DNA of 64,000 bases from Apostichopus japonicus. Taxonomy: Eukaryota; Echinodermata; Holothuroidea; Aspidochirotida; Stichopodidae. Below are positions 46,594-58,418 of the stretch, piece after piece; the stretch's first letter is position 1; each line of letters begins with the position of its first letter. The stretch lies in contig NC_092582.1 in assembly GCF_037975245.1 (NCBI RefSeq), forward strand, positions 11,944,001 through 12,008,000, written 5' to 3'. Both the position numbers and the translations under genes were made by a program. The notes beneath the pieces are model-generated. The model was not told the origin of the DNA. It searched no databases and saw nothing but the letters and a program-made list of their open reading frames with translations.

Positions 46594-49500
46594 TATTTAC
46601 TCTGTCGTTGTCGTTGATGTTGTTGCAAGTTTTGGTTTTCCTTCCCCACTCGGTCGACCAGGATGCGCCACTGTCGGATTCTCGTGACGGTATGTAACCA
46701 GGCCAACAGGAATAGGAAATAAATTTAATAACAAAACAAGAACAATAGCGCATCTTGGGAATAAAAGCAACCGAAATATCATCATTTTGTCACGGTGGAT
46801 TTATATTGCAGACTTGAGGTTTCCGTATCTATGAGGACATTATTAGAACAAACATCAGTAGCAACTGAAGTTCTCTCTCACCCTGTTTACTTAATCCATT
46901 TTCATTTTTCTTGGTGGTGAAGGGTGATGGGTGTGGGGAAGTGGGGGGGGGGGGTTAAATGCCACCCTGAATATTTAAAATATGCAAAATTCTTAAAACC
47001 ACAGAAAGATCAAATGTAAGAGAGGATTAAGATGTCTTACTTTACTTTTCATATAGCAGAAGGGACAGAGTGATCAGGCTAATTAGCCATGTGAAGTTGC
47101 ACCTCTTTGGGTGTGGGTTGGAGGGGGGAGAAATACACCAAGGATTTCGTACAGAAATATTGCATAATATTGCCTTCACCTGGTGGTAATTAGAAATGAA
47201 TGAAAAGTGTAGTACGTTAAATGCTACTTCACAAAATTGATTGATCTTTTAGCTTTCAATTCAGGCTTCGTCTCTGAAATGCTCTCTCAACCGATTCTCC
47301 ATTCAGTGATAAAAGGACATCTGGATTCAACTTTAAGTCTCTGCTTGTTTGTTTGTTTCTGTCCTCTCTAAATATGAAAGTCTCAATATCTGTCCCATCC
47401 ATGTTTTGCCATGCCAAGCATCATATATTTACGGACTAATTGCACCCATTTCGACGATGCTGAATTAAAACTCATTAAAGTGTTTTTAGGGAACTATCCA
47501 GTAGCTACTTGACCCGACTGTCAACTTATTTTCTATGGTTTCAAGTTTTTCTTGGGTATTTTGAGTTTTTCATATGACGTAAACACAAACAAAAATGTTG
47601 GTCATGAATAGCACACAGCTCCTCTGTTTTTACTTACATTTCAAAACTGAGTAAATTGGTTGGTTTTATAACTTGCCTCGTAGTTGTGTTCTGATGAATA
47701 TCCTTCATTGTTTGTACCTACTTTCATGTGATATTTAGGTATAAAGCCCCATTATGCCTTCCATTATAAACACGAACAAACTGTTCTCTAACCCTATTTT
47801 GGTACCATTGTGTAGTTAATAAGCAGACAATCTTGTAGGTGCATTGTTTGCCAAATATTTTGGCCGAATCTCAGAGAACGAGCGAGAATAGAAACCTCCA
47901 AAACATTATTATTCAGACCGTCCAGATGGAATGCATAGTGAGACTTTAACATCAAAGGACAAGATGTACAGTGACCTTTGAGTTAATGTTATATATTCTT
48001 TGATGGTATGATATTCCTTTTATTACCCTTATATTTCTTACATCATGGTGAAGCGTGTAAAACCTACCTTTATAATCCCCACCGGTTTCATACACAGTGT
48101 ATCAAAGACTGGAACAGTATGAACTATCTTTTAACTGTTTCCATTCATTTAGAAGATAGTACAGTATTCAAATGGTGGCCTTTACTGTAGAGTTGTTTAC
48201 TCTGTTGTTCACTCTGATAGTTGAGTATAATTAAGTTACATAATATATGCTGCAAGACACTTGGGGCGACATTTTATGAAGGAAGTACGTTCCTTTGTAG
48301 CTACTTGTTCTGTTTGCTATATGATCTAACTGTTAACAATGAATTATTTGACAACCTGTAGGCTTTATTTTCACACTCAAATGAGTACTTATTAATGATT
48401 ACCCACATTGTTGATTATTATAGATGTGATTGAACACACAATATCACAACCTAATTAAAAGGCTTGTATTAGTATACATCTCTCTCCAGAGGCTCCAGTT
48501 CACTGTACTTTCATCAAGGGATGTCATTTTCTTATCATGTTTTCAGTTTTAGTACTTTTATCTTTTATGTTACTGTTTAATTATCATTCAATTATGGTGT
48601 GTATGTATGCTGTTGATAAATAAAAAGGATTCCAGCTTTGGTAAAATAAATGGCTGTCCTTTGAGTTTCTTATGAAGCTAAGATTTATATCAGAGCTGTA
48701 ACATTATGTAAATGTGGTTTTCTGTTTCTTAATCTTGGCGTCCAATTGCACTACACATTCAACAAGTGCAACTACCCCCTCCCCCCACTCCAAAGGTAAG
48801 AATGGGGTTACACGGCCCTTGTAATAATAATAATGAGCAGTTATTTTGACAAAGCTTAACCAAACACAAATGTGGGAGAAGCCTGCACAGGCGTATGGAT
48901 CACAACGTACACTACGGGTGGCTTCCAATTCAACATTTTATATAAAATTTAGAAACTCATTTCAGATGGGAAAACTGTAGACTGCTCTTGGATGATAAAC
49001 CCACCTTACATAGAACCTCCTGATTGCCAAACCTCATTGCTTCAAATGCCATTGCCTTTATCCACTCGATCACAGCACCAGTGGTTCATCCTAGATGAAA
49101 CCTGGCATAGGGAGGGGGGGGGGCACCTAAGATACAGTTACAGCAACTGAAGTAGATATAACTATTGATTCTATTAAAATTTAGCAACCCTCTACTTTGC
49201 CCAACCTCTACTTCAAGACATGCATAAGGAACAGATGCTCTAGAACTCTGCACAAAAAGGTAAGACTGTACTTTAAGAACAAAACCTCTACATGGATCAG
49301 AGAAACAGTGAATTTCATTTAATACCTTCATTTATATTGGAGAATGGGTTAAAAATTCAGACAATTCATCTAAAAAATCTCAAATGTGACATTTTATCAC
49401 AAAATTCAAGCAGTTTTTGCCAAAATTTGTTGTATCTGAAAATGTTCATGCAGCTAGCTAAACAATTTTTGGCTGACATTTTTATGTCAAGATTCGCCCC

Positions 49501-49807
49501 AAGAGTCCCCCTCAAAAAGTGTAAATTATTATCTTTAGAATGTCTGTCCCATGGATACGCCAGACCTACACCCTCGCCCCCCCCCCCCCCGGGTTGATCA
49601 TAACAGTAAGCCTACTGTCCCGCCTAGGCCTAATGCCAGACCAACCCATTCGGGTAATGATATATTGGTCATTAAAACAACTTTTCTGACAAGATTCGCA
49701 GCGAACTCAATAAATTATCTTGACCAACATGTTTAATGACCTTAGGCCTATGTTATGAGACCATTTGAATTGTTTCGTTGTAAATGTAATGATTTCAAAT
49801 GGATATG

Positions 49808-49890
49808 CATCTAGCTATTGTATGCTTTATAGAAGACTTCCTTTCACCTTGTATATTTGCACGTGAAAAAACAAAATAAATCAAATGAAA
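49808..49890 (+). mobile_element. LINE-A 3-prime tail fragment
   Basis: Contains GCTATTGTATGCTTTATAG, AGAAGACTTCC and TTCACCTTGTATATTTGCAC, almost identical to 15440-15490, ending AAAATAAATC. Only the second half of the hairpin and the tail remain. Confidence 0.8.
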
Positions 49891-52800
49891 TGTCATTGCT
49901 AGTTTTTTTTTTTTTTCAATTAATACGTTGATATATTATGCGGTGTTTGTCCCACATGGCTTGCCATAGACGCATACGGTCGTGGTCAAAGGTTAAGCAA
50001 CGGAGCGCGAATTATGATCTGTATGTAAAGCTCACGAAAGGTTACGCGAGCGGTGCAGTTCGCTTCCTGGCAGCCGTTGGCTAACAATGCATACGTAATT
50101 GTAATTTGAAGCCTATTCTGTATGGGGGGTAACTGCCAAAGAATGTGAATGGCAGATATATTCGCCAGCTCGAAGGTTGTGTATTAGTTTTGTGGAGCAA
50201 GCTAGTACTTCACATTGTTTGAGTCATCGAGCGTGAGAAATTACGCTAGCCTATCATATAATAGTATCGCTTAGGCCTAACGATAGGCTAGCTCACGTAG
50301 GCACTGGCGTCTATACTAGTTGGAATGCTAATCTAGGCCTAATATGATATTCACTAGCCTAGACAATTAACGTAAGTAAAGTAAGTCACTTTATATCTTC
50401 CGACAAAATACTAGACCTAGCTGGTAGGGCCTAATTACTTTCTGGTTAAGGCTAGTACAGTTAGGTTAGGCCTAACTTAATTAGCCTAGGCCTAAATGTC
50501 TTTAAATTCCTACCAGAGTAGCCTACCATAGCCTAGGCTATGCCATCTAGCACTTAAACACTAACAGTAACGCATCCTCAAGAAACTAACTCGCAGCCGG
50601 ACAAATTAGCCTAGGATGAAAGCTCTCTCTCTTTCCTTTTTTTTCCATCATGACAGGCAAGGTCGTTGGTTTCTTCTCCAACTTTCCAGAATAAAAACAA
50701 TAGTTTCCTCCCTGAAATTATTTTTAGGGGTTGAAACCAACGTTTTTCAGGGGAGGAAAGAAAGACGGCTTGGCTGTGGAAATAATTAATTTAGGTAGTG
50801 AAGCAACTGTACGTAGTAAATGTGTCTTGTGATTTAGGAGAGTTTGGTGAAAGAATTGAACATATTTCAAAGAGACACTTGTACTTGTAGTAATTGAAGA
50901 AACTGGTAAATAGGAAAACAAGGAGAGGAACCAAGGAGGGCATACCTACTGTATAGGCTAAATTGTCTATGTTATTTCATTCCCACAATGAATGCCATAC
51001 AAGCATACAACCCATTACCACTATGAATTCCACGCATGTAAATTACCCCATGTTTGCATACAATCCTATGCAAACAATCTGGCCTATTCACAAACATTTT
51101 TTATCTTCCAATCACTGAACAGTTACACAAGGAAGATACCTGGTCACATTTTCTATTTTCATACTATCACAACTTTCTTTAGCTTGCTCTACAAGAATAT
51201 GCAGTCAGAGCCTTCAGAACAACAGTCTCCTCCCTTGAAAATAGTATGTTAGTTTCCTTAACCATGTTATTTTTCACCCTTAACTTTACCTTTCTCCCTT
51301 TAAATCTGTTCTTACAGTTATTCCACTCACAACATCTATTCTTTCCACATAGCCTAGCCAATATGCCTCCCATGAAAAACCTTAGTTAACTCCCCTGGAA
51401 ATGTTAGTTTCCAGTAAAAACGTACTTGACTCCCGTATGATGTAGGGGAGGTAAGTTACCCAACTTTTAAGTGGGAGGAAAATAACGCTGTTAGGGGAGG
51501 GAACAAATGGCCCCAGGCTAGGCCTACCACCAAATGAAAATGGGAAACATAGGCTAGCCTACCAAAGCAAAGGCTAGATAGAGATGAGGATGAACTAGCC
51601 TATCCTAGGCTTCTTATACAAGCAACGGTACTTTGTAAAATGAAATTATCAAGCAATTAGGCCTAGCTCTGTGGTCTAATTGATGTTAGTGATGGACAAG
51701 TATGGAGAAAACTCTCCATGAAAGCTGATGTTACCTAGCATAGGCAACTAAATTGATATACATGTATTAATTTGATCAACTAGCATAATTTTGACCTGAA
51801 ACTAGGCTTAACAGTATTGGTCCAACTCTCAGCATATCTTTATCAGATCATAGTCTTCTTTTGATGCCTAAGGCATGATTTTATGGTCTGCAGAACTGTT
51901 TCACTGAAACTTTGATTATTATTAAACCGAATTCAAACTTTGCCAAGTCAACCTCTCATTGTTGAGTAATTGTCTTTAATTTGGTTTTTAATTTGAAAAC
52001 ATTGATTGAAAGTTGTGAGGAACACAACTCATGGTAAACACATATTAAGAGTATTGAGAGATAAGTACAAGATATAGTATCTCTGTCCTTGTTGATATAG
52101 AATATTATTACACAGGTGCTAGAAGTCATGGAAGCACATGAGGGTTTACCATGAATATACTAATATGTTGTTGGTACCTGTGTATTGGCTGAAAAGCCAG
52201 TTTTCATCTTTGCTAAGTGTACATGTTGTAGCTTAAGTGTCGGTCCTTATTTCACTTGTCAAGTTTCTTGTTTCAAGAATGATGTTTATTTCAGACATTT
52301 TTTCAATTTTGCAGCTCCTCATGAATGTGCTTGCTAAGTTTGTTTAAACTAGTACATGCTCTCCAAATTGTTTGGCTGATGAAATGTTCTCAAATTGTGT
52401 TGAATTAATTCCTTTCAATCAGCTTGACCATGATAGTGAACAATATACATCAAAGGAAGTTTTGGCATTTTACAAAGTACTCCATAGGTTTGATAGCAAT
52501 GTCTAGTAAGGTTCATTAAAGAGTCATATTGCAAGTATTAAAAATAAACAGGCACTTAGTAACAAAAAGATGTACAGTTTATTCATGTTTGTAAACATTC
52601 ATCAAAAAGGTATCTGCATATGCAAACTGGAAGATGATCTGATGTAAAACTACTTTAAAAAAAATACTAAAATTTATTTCACACCAAAGGTATATATATA
52701 TATACTGTACATATTGCTTTAATATTTGTCTTTACAGCATTGCATTGGCCACACTGATTCACAAGGAGACTCCATGAACTGTGACTGTAACATCCTGCTG

Positions 52801-53170
52801 GAGGTCTGAGACATTGAAGATTCTGTAATGCTTCCGTTTAGGTATGCAGTTTACTATAGTAACACAGAAATATTTAAGCTCTGGTATTTGTTTTGTTTAT
52901 TTCTGCCATTAAACCACAATCATATACATTTGTTTCAATGAGGCAGCAGTCAGGGTTGTTTAGGTAGTCAGGGGGAGGGAGGGGAGGAAGGGAGGGAGTG
53001 TGTAAAAATGAGTCTAGTTGCAATGTCTATCTGCTTTCCAATATATGAAATCTTCTTATCTTTTACAATACTGTCTCAGGTGAAAGAAGAAGATGAAGAA
53101 AATTGAAGGAAAATTGTGAGTCTTGGATGTCTCTAATGAAGCTGGATCAGGTTTAGAACAAGTGGTAGAA

Positions 53171-53342
53171 AGATCATTAACTCCACCAAATACGAGAAGA
53201 TCCTTCAAGCCTGTCCTCTACAGAGAGCTCTGGAAGTGTTATCTGGAAGTGATTTAACAGAAATTGGAGAAAAAGTAAGATTCAAGGGAAACATCAGTGT
53301 GAGCCAGTATCATGAACATCAGTCTTGTCCTCTCAACAGTTG
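53171..53342 (+). pseudogene. Duplicated exon-like segment, copy 1
   Basis: From CTCCACCAAATACGAGAAGA (53181) to CAACAG (about 53340) it closely matches 55645-55804. The open frame of the other copy is interrupted here by small changes and the Cys-rich start is missing. It is directly followed by the 69-bp minisatellite, as is the other copy. Confidence 0.7.
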
Positions 53343-53359
53343 ATTGTTGTCAAGATGAT

Positions 53360-53790
53360 TTCTAAATGTAGGAGACACGGTGCCTTAGCCTGTTGGAACC
53401 AGTCGGTATTTGGTGTGGTCTGTTTTTGTGCTAACGGTACAAGACACAGTGCCTTAGCCTATTGAAAAAGGTAATTGGTGTGGTGTGTTTTTGTGCTAAT
53501 TGTATGAGACACGGTGCCTTAGCCTGTTGGAACAAGTTGGTATTTGGTGTGGTCAGTTTTTGTGCTAAATGTACGAGACACAGTGCCTTAGCCTGTTGGA
53601 ACCAGTCCGTATTTGGTGTTGTCTGTTTTTGTGCTAAGTGTACGAGACACAGTGCCTTAGCCTGTTGGAACCAGTGGGTATATGGTGTGTTCTTGTTTTT
53701 GTGCTAAATGTATGAGACATGGTGCCTTAGCCTGTTGGAACCAGTTGGTATTTGATGTTGTTTTTTTGTGCTAAACTACTATTCTTACAG
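53360..53790. repeat. Minisatellite, about 69-bp period, six units
   Basis: GAGACACRGTGCCTTAGCCTG recurs at about 53372, 53440, 53507, 53576, 53645 and 53713. The period is about 69 bp, which is 23 codons, so one frame stays open as a 23-residue repeat (FCAKCTRHSALACWNQ). That frame has no start context or homologue that I know and is probably a by-product. Confidence 0.9.
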
Positions 53791-53794
53791 AAAG

Positions 53795-54925
53795 GCTGAA
53801 CAAGTTCCATGATAATACTGAGCGTTATCAACAGGTGAAAATTGAAGATGTTCTCTCGTCTCCTCGTCCATTAGTTACTGGTGTTCCACAGGGCTCTGTA
53901 CTTGGACCTGTTCTTTTTTCTTTATATCTTGCGGAGTTGAGTGATATTATTCGGCACCATGGTGTTCATTTCCATCATTATGCGGATGATACTCAATTAC
54001 TTCTTGCTTTCGATAAGGATGATGTGCCAAATGCTTTTCATAAAATGGAAACCTGTATAAGTGCTGTAAACACTTGGTTTACAACTAATCAGTTGAAACT
54101 AAACTGTGATAAAACTGTGATAAAAATGAGTTTATTGTTTTTCGATCACGTTTCTCTGAAGTTACACCTAATTTTCCACCACTTACTGTTGGTAAAGACT
54201 CTATTAACATCTCCTCAACTGTTAGAAACCTTGGTGCATATTTTGACCAGACCATGTCACTTGAAAATCACGTTACTCATCTCTGTCGTTCTGCAAATTG
54301 GCAACTTAGGAAAATCAGTTTGATGAGGAATTACCTCGATAATAAGACTTGCGAGATACTGGTCCATGCGTTTGTGACATCAAAGCTTGATTTTCTTAAT
54401 TCACTTTTATTTGGCCTTCCTGATTCGACCATCAAGAAACTCCAAAAGATCCAAAACACCGCTGCCCGTATTGTGAAAAGGAAAGGAAGAAAGTGCCGCA
54501 CCACCCCACTTCTGAAGGAACTTCATTGGCTACCTATCAGCTACAGAATAAAATACTTCTTCTCACCTTCTGTGCTCATCATCTTGAACGGCCTGTGTAC
54601 CTGTCACAACTTCTCTTGCCATATACTCCAACTCGCACACTTCGTTCCTCCAACAAACTGTTTTTAACTGTTCCAAAACCACGATTGAAGAACTATGGTT
54701 ACAGAAGCTTCCAATACTCTGGGTCTTATCTCTGGAACAAGTTACCAGATCACATTCGAACATGCTATAAACTTTCTACTTTCAAAAGTCTACTTAAGAC
54801 CCATTTTTTCACCTGTTCTTTTGTAAATTAATTTACTTTCTTTGTAAAGCGCTTTGAGCAGTAACTTTTGTTTACTGATTTGGCGCTATATAAGTCTCAT
54901 TTATTATTATTATTATTATATTATA
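53795..54925 (+). mobile_element. CR1/L2-like LINE, 5-prime truncated
   Basis: Frames 53835-54323, 54254-54667 and 54493-54831 join as one ORF2: TGVPQGSVLGPVLFSLYLAE, FHHYADDTQLLL, then SLENHVTHLCRSANWQLRKI, TPLLKELHWLPISYRIK and SLLKTHFF before the stop at about 54831. Frame breaks lie near 54120 and 54552. The 3-prime end has the GCGCTTTGAGCA and GGCGCTATATAA motif pair and an ATT repeat tail typical of these LINEs. It inserted inside the minisatellite region. No target duplication was established. Confidence 0.87.
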
Positions 54926-54989
54926 TAGTTTGTACAGAGTGACACATTCCACTCATTCCAAGCAACCATGACAACATCAAAATGAAGCT

Positions 54990-56191
54990 AATTGGTTTCT
55001 TAGTTTATTGGCATGAGATGCTAATTAATGTAGTCTGTTTTTGTGCTAAATTATTGAGACATGGTGCCTTAGTTTATTGGTATTAGTTTTTAATTAGAAA
55101 TGTAGGAGACATTTTTGTGCTAAATGTATAAGACCTCAGCCTTAGCCTACTGGAACCAGTCGGTAATTGGTGTGGTGTGTTTGTATTAACTTGATAAGTT
55201 CTGCCTTAGTTTATTGATATGAGTTGCTAATTAGTGTGGTCTGTTTTGTGCTAAATTAATGAAACCTGTTGCCTTAGTTTGTTGGAATGAATTTGTAATA
55301 AGTATTTTGGTTGTCTAAAATTAATAACACATTGTACCTAGTTTGATGGAACGAGTTGGTATTTAGTGAGGTCTTTCTTGAGAGTTGTTCAAACCAGTGT
55401 CCAATATCTTTGATCTGACCATAAAATTCCATTTCTTTCACAAATTGCCCCTCTAGAAGAGTATACATGTTTTGTCTCACGGCTGACAGTTTGGTTGTTA
55501 ACAGGGTTTGACTTTTTTACTTTTGCTGTTACTTTGAAGAAAAGTGACTAATTTTTCTTGTATTCCTCTCCTTTCATCAGAGATCTGTGGCCTATGTTGC
55601 TCAACAAGCTTGGATCCAAACGTTCTGTTTGGTAAAGATCTCAACTCCACCAAATACGAGAAGATCCTTCAAGCTTGTCCTCTACAGAGATATCTGGAAG
55701 TGTTATGTGGAGGTGATTTAACAGAAATTGGAGAAAAATTAAGTTTCAAGGGAAACATCAGTGTGAGCCAGTATCATGAACATCAGTCTTGTCCTCTCAA
55801 CAGTTGCTTGTCAAGATCAGTGCTAAATGTAGGAGACACGGTGCCTTAGCCTGTTGGAACCAGTCGGTACTTTGGTGTGGTCTGTTTCGTGATAAATTAA
55901 AGAGACATTTTGCCTTAGTTTGGTTGAATGAGTAGCTAATTAGTGTGGTCTGTTTGTGCTAAATTGAAGAGGAGTACTGTGATAATTTGTTGGTAGTTAG
56001 TGTGGTGTGTCTGTATTAAATTTATAAGTTTTGCCTTAGTTTATTGATATGATTTGCTAACTAGTGTGGTCTGTTTTGTGCTAAATTAATGAGACCCGGT
56101 GCCTTAGTGTGTTGGAATCATTTTGCAATTAGTAATTTGGTTGTCTTAAATTGATGATTGTTGCCTTAGATTGTTGGAAAGAGTTGCCAAT
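54990..56191. repeat. Diverged continuation of the 69-bp repeat
   Basis: Units such as GTGTGGTCTGTTTTGTGCTAA followed by TGAGACCYGKTGCCTTAG recur irregularly here and again at about 56870-56930, far more degraded than at 53.4-53.8 kb. They surround the second copy of the exon-like segment. Confidence 0.7.
55581..55849 (+). CDS. Cys-rich exon-like frame, copy 2 of a duplication, unknown family
   Basis: CCTTTCATCAG precedes an open frame reading EICGLCCSTSLDPNVLFGKD, then KILQACPLQRYLEVLCGGDL and ISVSQYHEHQSCPLNSC. Seven or more cysteines suggest a secreted or disulphide-bonded segment, but I do not recognise it. The last roughly 15 codons lie in the minisatellite and are probably not coding. 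A partial third copy of its start occurs at about 56935-57000. Confidence 0.4.
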
Positions 56192-56660
56192 TAGTGTCAG
56201 GCATGAGACTCTTCCGCGGAAACGCGGATTTCCGATTTTTTTGTTGTTTCATTTTCACGTTTTTTCTCGTAATTCGCGTTTTTATTATTTTTTAGATTTA
56301 ATTTTTAATTTTTTTTTTTTTTTTTTTTTTGCCGAAGGTGCTGGACTGAAAAGTGAAGGAAAACCGAATTTGACCAGTGGTGGAATCAAGTAGCACAAAG
56401 CAAGCAAAAAAGCCTTTTTTTGCTTCCAAAACGCTAATGGAACGCAAATTATACAAATTATACGCAAATTATACGCAAATTCCAAAACGCAAATTATACA
56501 AGCAGAAATTCCACACTTTTTTGGCGAGTTACGTGATGTGATAGATTCCATCTAGAGTCCACCATTTTGCATCTAAGCCCCCCCTTAAACCCCTCCCCCA
56601 GGACGGCGATCAATAAATTTCAGATTTTTTTCCCCCGGCTCAGTCTCATCCCTGTAGTGT
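56192..56660. mobile_element. 457-bp MITE with 13-bp terminal inverted repeats and TAGTGT duplication
   Basis: CAGGCATGAGACT (56198-56210) is inverted at AGTCTCATCCCTG (56642-56654) with one mismatch. TAGTGT flanks both sides (56192-56197 and 56655-56660). Removing the element restores AATTAGTGTGGTCTG, the consensus of the surrounding minisatellite, which confirms the insertion. Inside are a T run of about 20, GCAAATTATAC repeats and a block resembling part of the element at 42.4 kb (AAACCCCTCCCCCAGG). The termini are hAT-like, although a 6-bp duplication is short for hAT. Confidence 0.82.
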
Positions 56661-57289
56661 GGTCTGGGTTGTGGTAAATTAAAAAGACAGTTGATTGTTG
56701 TCAAGATCAGAAAACTCAAAGATGAGCTGATTTGATGGAAAAACACCAGCTAAGCTGGAAAGCTGCAATATACAGTCAAGGTTAGTCATAAGAAAGAAAG
56801 GTTCATAAAAATGTAATATATATTTAATTATGTTTCCACCAGTAAAGTTTCAATCACAGCCTAAAATTTGTTGAAATTGGTTGCTAATTAGTGTTTAATG
56901 TTTTGTGCTAAATGAAGAAAGCTGGCTAACTTCTTTTGCTAACTTCTTTTGCATTCCTCTCCTTTCCTTAAGGTTCTGTGGATTATGTTGGTCAACAGTT
57001 AGCTTTTTGACATAACGCCACCCCATCATCCTTCACTCTATGACTTACTCGCCATTTACAAAACGTACGCGTCCTTGGATACCAACACAACGCTGCCGAG
57101 TACACTTTCGATTCATAGTGTGTCTCTTCAAAAGGAGTTCCTATTCTTTCCGTCCGCCGTCTTAGGCTGGAGACTAATTCTTTCTGGTAAGTGAAGTTTA
57201 TGATCAATTTCATTGTATAGAAGCCATTTAAAACCCGTAGGGAGGGGCTGTTTTGCCAATATGACGACCCCTTACCCACCTATAACCGC
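56661..57289. other. Degraded repeat remnants
   Basis: Holds traces of the minisatellite and a partial copy of the exon-like segment start (CCTCTCCTTTCCTTAAGGTT at about 56956). The boundary with the following LINE is near 57260-57300. No gene is seen. Confidence 0.5.
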
Positions 57290-57668
57290 CCCCCTAGTCG
57301 AAAACCTAAAACTCTCTGATTTTGACATAGACATTAATGACTTGATCCCTGTACAAAAATAGCAGAAAAAGACAACGTCCAATCTACGTTGAAATAAACC
57401 CATCTCCTAACTCCAAACCAACCACCAAAAAGTCCGCTCAAACAATCATTGTATCAGGAATCTTACCAGAACTATCAAAAAACCCAATAAAAACTTGCTA
57501 AACTAATCAATGAAGAAAAACCAAATGCCATGATCTCAAATATAAACCATCTTCGTAGTAACGACATCCTAATCACCCCCATGACCCTAAATCTGCAAAT
57601 ATCCTCCTGAAACCAATGACTCAAAAGACTAAACTAGGCAACCCCAAACCAAGAATCCCCCAAAAAGT

Positions 57669-58418
57669 ATGACAAAGAAACTTCTCCATAGTAGCCTGTG
57701 GCATAAACCTGAAATTCAAATCAAAGATATTGAACAAGAACTCAAAGACCAAGAATACACCCCAATACAAACTAAAAGACTCATTAGTCATGCCACAAAC
57801 AATACAACTTGGAAAGTAAAAATGACGTTTGAAGAACAAGAGCTTCAACAATCGCTAATCAAACAAGGTTTCTACTTAGGATACTCTAAACACAAAACAG
57901 AAGAATACCACGAACCCCCCCAAATCACTCAATGTTTCAAATGTCAACTTTTTGGACACACCCACCGTACTTGCAAAAATCAAACCAGATGTCTCAGATG
58001 TGGCGAAAACCACAGAGTTAAAGACTGTCCCAAGCCAAAAGAAAACCCAAAATGTGCCAATTGCTCAGGGACTCATGTTGCCCTTTACAAAGGATGCCCA
58101 AAATTTAAAGAAGCTAAAACTGAAAATAATAACAAACAACAAGAACAAAGAACCTATGCGAATGTAACCAATTTTACCCCGAAAATTGAAATAACAAATA
58201 AAATCGTCACTGAAAAAAAACTTAATATCGCAACCTTTGTAATTGAATTAGTACAATACACCTTCCAAAAAGTCAACATTAATATTAAATCTGACGACCT
58301 TGCCAGTTACGCCACCGTGTTAGCACTAAAACACCTAAACTTAAATATCCCAGAAACTGTAATTATGGAACGTCTCCACCATCCTTCAATATTTAGCCCT
58401 CCTCAATCACCTACATGA
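57669..58418 (+). CDS. LINE ORF1, Gag-like with three zinc knuckles
   Basis: 249 residues. Residues 89-102 are a CX2CX4HX4C knuckle (CFKCQLFGHTHRTC), 108-120 CX2CX3HX4C (CLRCGENHRVKDC) and 129-143 CX2CX3HX6C (CANCSGTHVALYKGC). Such proteins bind the element RNA into ribonucleoprotein particles. The stretch before residue 1 continues in other frames to about 57300, so the true N-terminus is upstream and frameshifted. The stop codon overlaps the ORF2 start as ATGA. Confidence 0.83.
   Translation: MTKKLLHSSLWHKPEIQIKDIEQELKDQEYTPIQTKRLISHATNNTTWKVKMTFEEQELQQSLIKQGFYLGYSKHKTEEYHEPPQITQCFKCQLFGHTHRTCKNQTRCLRCGENHRVKDCPKPKENPKCANCSGTHVALYKGCPKFKEAKTENNNKQQEQRTYANVTNFTPKIEITNKIVTEKKLNIATFVIELVQYTFQKVNINIKSDDLASYATVLALKHLNLNIPETVIMERLHHPSIFSPPQSPT

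Larger units (their letters stand above)
44617..53164. other. Long non-coding stretch, no gene recognised
   Basis: About 8.5 kb without a splice-bounded or motif-bearing frame. It holds several G/C homopolymer runs (for example 45343-45356, 46946-46957, 49115-49126, 49577-49591), a TGTCACAA cluster at 46553-46593, a LINE-A tail at 49808-49890, and two AGGCCTA-rich patches (50250-50560 and 51510-51680). It may be intron or intergenic DNA. Confidence 0.55.

Noticed and set aside
50700-51500. Inverted-repeat transposon suggested by TTTCCTCCC and GGGAGGAAA words
   Set aside because: The words recur several times without a consistent end or flanking duplication.
53462-53707. Cys-repeat protein gene
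   Set aside because: The frame follows from a 69-bp repeat period; no promoter, start context or related protein was recognised. Kept only as a low-interest observation.
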